The position numbers and the translations under genes are program-made. Positions 1-6,434 of a DNA stretch of 64,000 bases are shown one piece after another; positions within the stretch are counted from its first letter, which is position 1, and each line of letters opens with the position of its first letter. The stretch lies in assembly GCF_000026145.1 (NCBI RefSeq), contig NC_009445.1:3162001-3226000 (forward strand), written 5' to 3'. The DNA comes from Bradyrhizobium sp. ORS 278. GTDB taxonomy: Bacteria > Pseudomonadota > Alphaproteobacteria > Rhizobiales > Xanthobacteraceae. The notes beneath the pieces were generated by a model that was not told the DNA's origin, did not search any database, and worked only from the letters and a program-made list of their open reading frames with translations.

Positions 1-506
1 TGCCGGCCGGCGGGCTGCGCCTCGAGGGCCGCGTCGGCAGCACCAAGATCCCGCAGAACCAGATCTCGTTCGCGATCTACAAGGGCAGCCAGTTCGACGG
101 CCGCGAGCGCGCGCCGATCGTGCCCAACGTCGCGGCCGGCGACATCCTGATGCTGCCGGAGGGGACCTATTACATCGTCTCCAACTACGGTGACGCCAAT
201 GCGGTGGTCCGCTCGGATATCCGCGTCCAGGCCAGCAAGCTGACCGACGTCACCGTCACCCACCGCGCCGCTGTCATCACCCTGAAGCTCGTCTCCGACA
301 AGGGCGGCGAGGCGCTCGCCAACACCGCATGGTCGGTCATCAACCCCGGCGGCGACGTGATCAAGGAATCGGTCGGCGCCTTCCCCAAGGTCGTGCTGTC
401 CGAAGGCGACTACCGCGCCATCGCCAAGAACGAAGGCAAGGTCTTCGAGCGATCCTTCAGTGTCGTCAACGGCGTCGACGGCGAGGTCGAGGTGCTGGCG
501 CGCTAG
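1..506 (+). CDS. C-terminal part of a secreted or surface protein with Ig-like/carboxypeptidase-regulatory-type repeats (5' truncated)
   Basis: The reading frame is open from the window edge (codons begin at base 3) to TAG at 504-506, giving 167 visible residues. The start lies outside the window, so signal peptide and N-terminal domains are unknown. The visible part is beta-rich and polar, with a pattern of short strands and glycines (LPEGTYYIVSNYGDAN, LSEGDYRAIAKNEGKVFERSF) resembling prealbumin-like or carboxypeptidase-regulatory domains, in which 'GxYxVxA' strands recur. This is typical of extracytoplasmic proteins. No catalytic residues are visible and I do not recognise a specific family. 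It is followed by repeat A and then the IS66 element. Confidence 0.75.
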   Translation, partial: PAGGLRLEGRVGSTKIPQNQISFAIYKGSQFDGRERAPIVPNVAAGDILMLPEGTYYIVSNYGDANAVVRSDIRVQASKLTDVTVTHRAAVITLKLVSDKGGEALANTAWSVINPGGDVIKESVGAFPKVVLSEGDYRAIAKNEGKVFERSFSVVNGVDGEVEVLAR

Positions 507-556
507 GCGCGCAACCCAGCCAAGCATGTCGCTGCCACGTCGTAGCTGCGGCTGCG

Positions 557-638
557 TTGCCCGGATGGGCGCAGCGATATCCGGGATCTCACGCGCAGTC
601 CGTTGAACCCGCATGTCGCTGCGCTCATGCGGGCACGA
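557..638. repeat. Repeat family A, copy 1 (degenerate)
   Basis: Inverted repeat of the form CCCGGATGxGCGCAGCGATATCCGGG ... CCCGCATGTCGCTGCGCTCATGCGGG. The two halves can fold back on each other. It lies just after the stop of the truncated first gene. Other copies in this window show the same layout. Confidence 0.7.
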
Positions 639-689
639 CAGCGCCCATTTGAACGCGATCTCTCTCCACGCGTCATTGCGAGCGTAGCG

Positions 690-2230
690 GTAACTGCCCA
701 GGTACCCGACCTCATCCCTTGACTGACCCCATGCGTTTGTGAGTCAAGGTATGGATGAAGCCACCGCACTCATTGTCGGTTGATTCGCTGCTGGCCCTGA
801 TTGGGGAGTTGCAGGCGCGCAACCTGATGCTGGAACAGCAGAACGCGTTGCTGTTGGCCCGTGTGGCCGATCTGGAGCGCCGGCTTGGTCTGGATAGCTC
901 CAATAGCAGCAAACCGCCTTCGAGCGATGGGCCGGGCCAGGGTCCGCGCCGGACACGCAGCCTTCGCGAGCGAGGGGTGAGGAAGCCCGGCGGCCAGCCA
1001 GGTCATCCAGGCAAGCACTTGAAGCGGTCGGACCAGGTCGATCATACAATCATCCATCGCCCCGCCACGTGCAGAGGCTGCCAAGCGGCGCTGGGCGAGG
1101 AGCCGTTGGACTTTGTCGACAGCCGTCAGGTGTTCGATCTGCCGGCGCCGAGGCCGCTGATCGTCACGGAGCATCAGCGCTATCGTTGCACATGCAGCGG
1201 CTGTGGCGCAGTCACGACGGGAACGTTTCCCACGGAGGTCAAGGCGCCAGCGCAATATGGCGCACGGTTGTCCGCCGTGGTGACGTATCTGTCGGCTGGA
1301 CAGTTCCTGCCTGAAGATCGTTTGGGACAGGTCCTCACCGATCTGTTTGGCGTGACTGTCTCGGCCGGCACGATCGGGCAGATGATCGCCCGTGCCGCCA
1401 GTCGGACGCGGGATTTCGCTGCGGCAGTCTGCGAAGAGATCCGCGGAGCACCGGTCAAGCATCTGGATGAGACCGGGTTTTGGGTGGGTGCCACGCCGCA
1501 ATGGCTGCATGTCGCGGGCACCGCCGGGATCAACGGGCTGGTGCATTATCGCGTGTCCCAAAGGCGCGGCGAGGTGCTGACGCAAGCGGCGCATATCGTG
1601 ATGCACGACCACTGGACATCCTATTTTCAGATGCCGGGGGTCACGCATGCGCTGTGCAATGCGCATCATCTGCGCGAGCTGACGGCGCTGGTGGACATCG
1701 ACGGCGAGGCCTGGGCTCGACGCATGCGTACGCTGCTCCGAGACCTGTGCCATGAGGTCAATCTGGCGCCGGAGCGTCCAGCCGGCCAGACAGGTGCGCT
1801 GCCTCCCGCCAAAATCCGCACCGCCGAGCGGAAGTATGACCGTATCATCCGCGCCGGCATCGCCTGGCACGAGGCGCTTCCCGCACTGCCGCGCGATGTC
1901 AAACGCGGACGGATCAGGCGGCGCACCGGCCATAATCTCCTGCTGCGCCTCAAGCTGCACAAAGAGGCAGTGCTACTGTTCCTGCGCAACCCGGCGGTGC
2001 CGTTTACCAACAACGAGGCCGAGCGCGATGCCCGCATGATGAAGTTGCGGCAGAAGATCTCTGGCGGCTTTCGCACCTCTCAAGGCGCGGACAACTTCGC
2101 AACGCTACGTACCTTGATCGGCACCGCTCGAAAGCGCGGATGGAACATGCTCGAAACATTGTCCGCATGCCCAACACAGCTCACCCATAAAATCCGCCTC
2201 GCTTGACCGAGCGGGGACCTGGGCAGTTAC
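690..2230 (+). mobile_element. IS66-family insertion sequence (ISBst12-like, single transposase), complete
   Basis: The 1541-bp element begins GTAACTGCCCAGGT at 690 and ends with the exact inverse ACCTGGGCAGTTAC at 2230; the terminal repeats match for 14 bp and then imperfectly. Both ends are flanked by the direct repeat GCGTAGCG (682-689, 2231-2238). IS66 elements typically have GTAA termini and make 8-bp duplications. It carries one full-length transposase and no tnpA or tnpB, which is the ISBst12 subgroup arrangement. The intact duplication and terminal repeats suggest recent transposition. Confidence 0.95.
755..2206 (+). CDS. IS66-family transposase (ISBst12-type)
   Basis: 483-residue transposase filling most of the IS66 element. 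The N-terminus has a leucine-zipper-like coiled coil (residues ~8-45), followed by the family-typical LDSSNSSKPPSSDG and a basic Gly/Pro-rich stretch. A zinc-ribbon-like CRGC...CSGC region lies near residues 105-150. The DDE catalytic core shows HLDETGFWV, HDHWTSYF and NNEAERDARMMKLRQKISGG. Length and motif order match single-ORF IS66 relatives. ATG at 755 is used; an overlapping ATG at 751 is out of frame. The frame is intact, so the element may be active. Confidence 0.95.
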   Translation: MKPPHSLSVDSLLALIGELQARNLMLEQQNALLLARVADLERRLGLDSSNSSKPPSSDGPGQGPRRTRSLRERGVRKPGGQPGHPGKHLKRSDQVDHTIIHRPATCRGCQAALGEEPLDFVDSRQVFDLPAPRPLIVTEHQRYRCTCSGCGAVTTGTFPTEVKAPAQYGARLSAVVTYLSAGQFLPEDRLGQVLTDLFGVTVSAGTIGQMIARAASRTRDFAAAVCEEIRGAPVKHLDETGFWVGATPQWLHVAGTAGINGLVHYRVSQRRGEVLTQAAHIVMHDHWTSYFQMPGVTHALCNAHHLRELTALVDIDGEAWARRMRTLLRDLCHEVNLAPERPAGQTGALPPAKIRTAERKYDRIIRAGIAWHEALPALPRDVKRGRIRRRTGHNLLLRLKLHKEAVLLFLRNPAVPFTNNEAERDARMMKLRQKISGGFRTSQGADNFATLRTLIGTARKRGWNMLETLSACPTQLTHKIRLA

Positions 2231-2471
2231 GCGTAGCGAAGCAATCCAGGGTGGCGGGCGGGACTCTGGATTGCTTCGCTGCGCCGCTGCGCGCGCAATG
2301 ACGAGGAGGTTCTTGGCGGGAAGATTCGCGCCGCGAGAGCGACTGTCCGTAGAGCTTGTGAGCCAATTTGAGTTCAGGGCTGAGTTTGCGACGAGGGGGC
2401 TGTCGCCGCGGGATAGCCGTTGTGGGCGGCTCTGTGCGGCGGATTGTCCCGGAGGATCCCTCGGATGCCGC

Positions 2472-3872
2472 TCCCGGCGACTATGATGCTGCTTTTTGAC
2501 AGGCGATGAGGTGCAATCCTTGCAGAAGGTTGTTGGTGAACGCGTACCAGCTCACGACGGCGCGAACCTTGTCGATGCCGCGTACCGTCACTTGCCGGAG
2601 GTCCCAGTTGCGCCAGCGGGCGTGGATGCATTCGCACAGCGAGCGGAGCTGATACTGAGCCTTGCCGGCTTCGCTCGCCATGCGCGCTCGCCAGGCCGCC
2701 ACACCAGGGCCATCGGTATCTCGGGGCAGATAAGGATCAACACCGCTTTTTTGCGAGCGCGGCGGACAGTAGATCTCGATGTTCTGGCCATGCGCCCATT
2801 CGATGTCGTCGCCACGGCAGTATCCGCCATCGACGAGGTAGCGCCTGGGCAGGCGTTGCAGCTTGTCGCGCAGCCGCTCCAGCATCGGTCGCATCAGGCC
2901 GCCGTCTGATCCGTTGTTGTCGATGTCGATTGCGACCACGATCATCGCAGCTGCAGCGCTGACGACCTGCACGTTGTAGGCGGGACGGAAGCCGGCATCG
3001 GCCATCTTCATCCGCCGCGCCTGCGGATCGGTGGTGGAGGCCCGAGGCTCCTTCGGCTTCTTGCCGTTACCGCCTTTTTCCTCGAGCTTCTGGCGCTTGC
3101 GCTTGATCTCCTCCAGCGCCGCCTGCGCCGCTTCGACCTTCTGTTTATGCTCGCGTGCGGCGCGCTCACGCGCCGCGCGGATGCGCCGGTTGCTGGCTTC
3201 TGGATCTGCATCGACTTCCCGCTTGAGCTCTTCCACCACCTCCGTTGCTTCCGCCAGCTTCTGCTGCAGCCTCGCTTCGCGCCGGAACGAGCTGGCCCCC
3301 GCATTGGCGCGGATCCGCACCCCGTCCTGTGCCAGCGTATCGAGATCGACCAGCCCGGCCTCGCTCAACGCCGCCAGATGTTCGCTCATCAGGCGGTCGA
3401 GCACATCGGCACAGCCGACGCGGAAGTCCGATAGCGTGTGATAGTTCAGCGATACCCCGCCACACAGCCAGCGATAGGCATCATGGCTCTCGCACAGGCG
3501 ATCCAGCGCCCGAGCACTGCCGACGCCGTCGCTGGTGGCATAGAGCCAGAGCGCCAGCAAAAGGCGTGGCGACGGTGCCGGATGACCAGGCCTGTTCTCC
3601 CGCGCCTTCACTCGGTCTTCCAACTCGCTCAGGTCGAGCGTCTCGACATAGGTCCAGATCATCCGCGCCGGATGATCCTGCCCGATCAGGCTGTCGATAT
3701 CGACCGCGCGCAGCTCGACCTGGTTGCGCTCCGGAACCCGCAGACGAGGCGCACCCTTCGGAAGCTCCCGCGCTTTGGGACCCGACTGCTCCGGCAATCC
3801 ATCGAAAAGCTCGTCCTTAGCCATCATGACCTCCAGCAAACCGCTCCGCTCAGAGAATCATAGTCAGCGAGA
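2472..3872 (-). mobile_element. IS1182-family insertion sequence (ends tentative)
   Basis: The element is defined by the transposase gene. Candidate terminal inverted repeats are GACTATGAT at 2479-2487, reading into the element and overlapping the transposase stop codon, and its inverse ATCATAGTC at 3857-3865, with weaker similarity extending outward by about 7 bp. No convincing target duplication is seen, so the true ends may lie further out. The right side is followed directly by repeat C. Confidence 0.55.
2481..3824 (-). CDS. IS1182-family transposase
   Basis: About 447 residues. The N-terminal half carries the IS1182/IS5-like DUF772 region (near residues 20-130: LIGQDHPARMIWTYVE, PRLLLALWLYATSDGVGSARALDRLC). 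The middle is a charged coiled coil (~160-250). The C-terminal half holds the DDE core: TDPQARRMKMADAGFRPAYNVQV, then VDGGYCRGDDIE, then CECIHARWRNWDLRQVTVRGIDKV. The chosen ATG at 3824 has GGAGG five bases upstream; a longer frame starting with TTG at 3839 lacks a ribosome site. The ORF is uninterrupted. Confidence 0.92.
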   Translation of the reverse strand: MAKDELFDGLPEQSGPKARELPKGAPRLRVPERNQVELRAVDIDSLIGQDHPARMIWTYVETLDLSELEDRVKARENRPGHPAPSPRLLLALWLYATSDGVGSARALDRLCESHDAYRWLCGGVSLNYHTLSDFRVGCADVLDRLMSEHLAALSEAGLVDLDTLAQDGVRIRANAGASSFRREARLQQKLAEATEVVEELKREVDADPEASNRRIRAARERAAREHKQKVEAAQAALEEIKRKRQKLEEKGGNGKKPKEPRASTTDPQARRMKMADAGFRPAYNVQVVSAAAAMIVVAIDIDNNGSDGGLMRPMLERLRDKLQRLPRRYLVDGGYCRGDDIEWAHGQNIEIYCPPRSQKSGVDPYLPRDTDGPGVAAWRARMASEAGKAQYQLRSLCECIHARWRNWDLRQVTVRGIDKVRAVVSWYAFTNNLLQGLHLIACQKAAS

Positions 3873-3898
3873 ATAGGCATCGAAAGATTCACAGCCTC

Positions 3899-4036
3899 GT
3901 AGGGTGGGCAAAGGCGAATGCGAGATCCTCGACGGGCGAGCCCGTGAGTGGCGCCGTGCCCACCATGTTGCAGCGGGACGCGCTGATGGACGGTGGGCAC
4001 GCTGCCGCCTCCGGCGGCCGCTTTGCCCACGCTACG
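3899..4036. repeat. Repeat family C, copy 1
   Basis: About 138 bp. Starts GTAGGGTGGGCAAAGGCG, contains a central GCCGTGCCCACCAT and GACGGTGGGCACGC, then GCCTCCGGCGGC, and ends GCTTTGCCCACGCTAC, the inverse of its start. It lies between the IS1182 transposase and the TetR gene. Confidence 0.8.
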
Positions 4037-4079
4037 GAGCCGTCATTGCGAGTGCTGACGCGAGTGCGTAGGGCCGTTG

Positions 4080-4718
4080 TCACCTTGCTTCGATCGACGC
4101 GCCAGCGTCTCGTGGGACCGGTGCTCGGTCCTGCAAAAGTCCCGTTCCGGCCAGGGTGAGAACTCTGCGGATGACCTCGTTCAAATCGTCGTCGCGCACG
4201 ACCTGGCGGTCGATCAGAAGCAGTCCGAGACCGTGCACGAGCGCCCATAGAAACAGACCGGCGATGCGCACGTCCGTGGCGGGCAGCCGCGCCTCGAGGC
4301 TCGCTTTCATGATCTCGTAGCTGCGCGCCCGCAGCGCGCGGATCGCGTTGCTGTGCTGTGAGACTTCCGGAAAACCTTCGCCGAACATCAGCCGGTAGAG
4401 CGCCGGATTGGCGCGCACGAAGGCGATATACGCTTCGCCATAGCTGAGCAGCGAGCCGTTCGGGTTCGCCGGCGCGGCGGCGAGGCACGCGGCGAGTTCG
4501 GCCGCGCCTTGCTCGGCGAGGCCGAGCGCGATGGCGTCGCGGCTCGGAAAATGATGATAGGCGGACGGCGCCGAGACGCCGACCCGGCGCGAGATCTCGC
4601 GCAGGCCGAGGAATGACGGCCCGCGCTCCTCCAGCACCTCGCGCGCCGCGGTCAGAAGCGCGTTGCGCAGGTCGCCATGATGATAGGTCTTGCGCGGCTT
4701 CTTCGCTGGCCTCGCCAT
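4080..4718 (-). CDS. TetR/AcrR-family transcriptional regulator
   Basis: 212-residue regulator. The N-terminal TetR helix-turn-helix lies at residues ~12-58 (HHGDLRNALLTAAREVLEERG, then LREISRRVGVSAPSAYHHFPSRDAI), preceded by a basic tail (ARPAKKPRKTY). The C-terminal domain (~75-195) is all-helical and presumably binds a ligand; its sequence resembles the WHG-type C-terminal domain of some TetR proteins. The ATG at 4718 has GAGG about 6 bases upstream. It is divergent from the methyltransferase gene at 4817 with a 98-bp shared spacer, the usual layout for a local repressor that controls itself and its neighbour. Confidence 0.9.
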   Translation of the reverse strand: MARPAKKPRKTYHHGDLRNALLTAAREVLEERGPSFLGLREISRRVGVSAPSAYHHFPSRDAIALGLAEQGAAELAACLAAAPANPNGSLLSYGEAYIAFVRANPALYRLMFGEGFPEVSQHSNAIRALRARSYEIMKASLEARLPATDVRIAGLFLWALVHGLGLLLIDRQVVRDDDLNEVIRRVLTLAGTGLLQDRAPVPRDAGASIEAR

Positions 4719-4816
4719 ATGCCTCGTTTCCGGTCAAATCTTTACAGTGTTAGAATTATGCGTTATCGCGTCGTGGCGCGCAACCCGATGGCTCGGGATG
4801 GAAGGGAACGATCGTC
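4719..4816. promoter_or_regulatory. Divergent promoter/operator region between tetR and the methyltransferase
   Basis: This spacer holds a locally AT-rich stretch, TTTACAGTGTTAGAATTATG (about 4741-4760), in an otherwise GC-rich region. ACAgTGT is a short dyad of the kind found in TetR operators and TTTACA could serve as a -35 box toward the methyltransferase. The dyad arms are short, so this is only a candidate. Confidence 0.4.
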
Positions 4817-5662
4817 ATGCAGAAGGGACAGCCCAGCCGGACCGCCTTCGGAGCGGCGATCCTTCGCGCCGCGCATCAGACCGTCGATGGCGCGAGCATC
4901 TTTGCTGATCCGCTGGCCCGCGTGCTTCTCGGCGACGAGGCCGACGCGCTGGTGGCGGCCGCATCCGTGGACGAGACGAGACAGCAGCTCAGGCGCTTCA
5001 TCGCCGCGCGCAGCCGTTTCGCCGAGGATACCCTGGCCGCGGCGGTGGCCCGCGGCGTTCGCCAGGCGGCGGTGATCGGCGCAGGCCTCGATACGTTCAG
5101 TCTGCGCAACCCGCACCAAGGCGGCGGGCTGCGTGTCTTCGAGGTCGACCATCCGGACACTCAGGCCTGGAAGCGGGAGCGCATCGCCGCAGCCGGCCTT
5201 GCTCTGCCGCCCTCGCTCATCTTCGTGCCGGTCGATTTCGAGCGGCAAAGTCTCGCCGATGCGCTGGCCGGTGCCGGCTTTCGAACCGACGAACCCGCCT
5301 TCTTTCCCTGGCTCGGGGTCGTGCCCTATCTTCGGCGCGAGGCGATCCTGGCGGTGCTGCGATTCATGGCCAGCGTGCCCGCCGCGGAGGTCGTGTTCGA
5401 CTACACCGAGCCGCTCGACAATTACGCTCCGGCGCGGCGCGCCCATGTCGAAGCACTCGCCGCACGCACTGCCGCGATCGGCGAGCCCTGGCTGAGCCGG
5501 TTCGATCCTTTGGATCTCAACGGCGAACTGCGCGCATGCGGCTTCGACGAGATCGATGATTTCGGCCTCGCCGAGATCGTCGGCCGCTATCTCGGCGCGT
5601 CCGTCGGCGGAGGCGCGAGAGAGGCAGGACCGCATGTCGTGCACGCGCGGCGCGTTCACTAG
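4817..5662 (+). CDS. SAM-dependent methyltransferase of the leucine carboxyl methyltransferase-like (TIGR00027) family
   Basis: 281 residues. The N-terminal SRTAFGAAILRAAHQ and FADPLARVLLG, the IAARSRFAEDTLAAAVARGVRQAAVIGAGLDTFSLR segment (SAM-binding motif I at ~75-95), FEVDHPDTQAWKRER (acidic residue binding SAM ribose) and FFPWLGVVPYL are all typical of this O-methyltransferase group found in many actinobacteria and rhizobia. The substrate cannot be read from sequence; family members modify carboxyl or hydroxyl groups of small molecules. Start is ATG at 4817 with AAGGGAA upstream. The divergent TetR gene suggests inducible expression. Confidence 0.88.
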   Translation: MQKGQPSRTAFGAAILRAAHQTVDGASIFADPLARVLLGDEADALVAAASVDETRQQLRRFIAARSRFAEDTLAAAVARGVRQAAVIGAGLDTFSLRNPHQGGGLRVFEVDHPDTQAWKRERIAAAGLALPPSLIFVPVDFERQSLADALAGAGFRTDEPAFFPWLGVVPYLRREAILAVLRFMASVPAAEVVFDYTEPLDNYAPARRAHVEALAARTAAIGEPWLSRFDPLDLNGELRACGFDEIDDFGLAEIVGRYLGASVGGGAREAGPHVVHARRVH

Positions 5663-6036
5663 GGCGGGACGCCAGCCGTCGTTGACGAGGCGACACACAG
5701 GCTATGCTCTGTGTGTCTGCCCGGCGGGTTGATTTGTCGCAGTTATGAGTCCTTGCGCCGTCGGGCAAATCGGAACGATCTTTCCGGGCATCCCATCCCG
5801 GGATGAGGGGCGTATCGCGGTCGTCACGGCACGCGGGGCGGGGAGGCGGTGGGCGTGGTGGATCGCAGCGCGGGTTGCTCGCGCGGACGAACGGTCTCTC
5901 ACGCACGGTCAAGTCGCGCGGTCCTGATATCCCGATGCTGATATCAACCTCATATCGATGCTCGCGCGTCGTGCGGGGATGGTGGCCCGAAAGCCCGGCG
6001 CACCAGGGAGAACGCGAAGCAGCCGTTAAAGCCATC
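5663..6036. other. Gene-poor stretch upstream of the structured RNA candidate
   Basis: About 370 bases with no convincing coding frame. The possible 60-codon ORF at 5745-5927 has no ribosome site or recognisable motif. It contains short dyads (CCCATCCCGGGATG, ~5791-5804) and ends in GAAGCAGCCGTTAAAGCC just before the paired region, which may belong to the RNA element. Confidence 0.5.
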
Positions 6037-6160
6037 GCGCAGGGAGGGCCGGGTCTGTCCGGCTGAACCTGTGGTACCTGCCGCCTGAATTTTTTTCGCA
6101 GGCGGGCCACGAGCCTCAGTCGAGGTCCGGTCCTCCCTGCGCCCTCATCTGATCGAGGGC
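6037..6160 (+). ncRNA. Candidate structured RNA (multi-helix junction); strand uncertain
   Basis: The segment folds on paper into a closed junction. P1 pairs GCGCAGGGAGG (6037-6047) with CCTCCCTGCGC (6132-6142). Inside it P2 pairs GCCGG (6048-6052) with CCGGC (6059-6063), and P3 pairs GTGG plus CCGCCTG (6071-6087) with CAGGCGG plus CCAC (6099-6110). P4 pairs CCTC with GAGG (6114-6125). P5 pairs GCCCTC (6141-6146) with GAGGGC (6155-6160), sharing two bases with P1. No ORF explains this. It lies 274 bases upstream of the c-di-GMP gene. I recall a similar intergenic arrangement in other Bradyrhizobium sequences, but this is unverified. Confidence 0.5.
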
Positions 6161-6434
6161 AGCCATGACGCATCACCCGGGCGGATGACACGCCGCGGGA
6201 AGCGTCGTCACACTTATTAGTTGAAGATCGTCGCAATGAGCGCAGGACGTCAAGTGCAGGCGATCAGCCGATGCTGAGCCACTGTCATAGTCTCTAAAGC
6301 GCGCTAACCATGGAACCACTTCGAACTGTCATATTCGATCGTGACCGCTGCACCGCCATTCTGGATTTACAGCTCATTAAAAACAAATCTGCTTGGAATA
6401 CCGCTACGAGCAGCTGGCGATTGAGCAAGATCCG

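Larger units (their letters stand above)
672..2303. repeat. Repeat family B, copy 1, split by the IS66 insertion
   Basis: The left fragment (672-689, GTCATTGCGAGCGTAGCG) and right fragment (2231-2303, GCGTAGCGAAGCAATCC ... GCGCAATGACG) rejoin to the same ~75-bp palindrome seen intact at 29175-29249, 60650-60723 and 63754-63828. The 8-bp GCGTAGCG is present on both sides (682-689 and 2231-2238), as expected of an insertion-made duplication. Confidence 0.85.

Noticed and set aside
690..3872. Two adjacent insertion sequences as one compound transposon
   Set aside because: Different families and separated by about 240 bases without cargo genes; the IS66 duplication shows it moved independently.
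5745..5927. 60-codon ORF between the methyltransferase and GGDEF-EAL genes
   Set aside because: No ribosome site, no motif, and Arg/Ala composition typical of chance frames.
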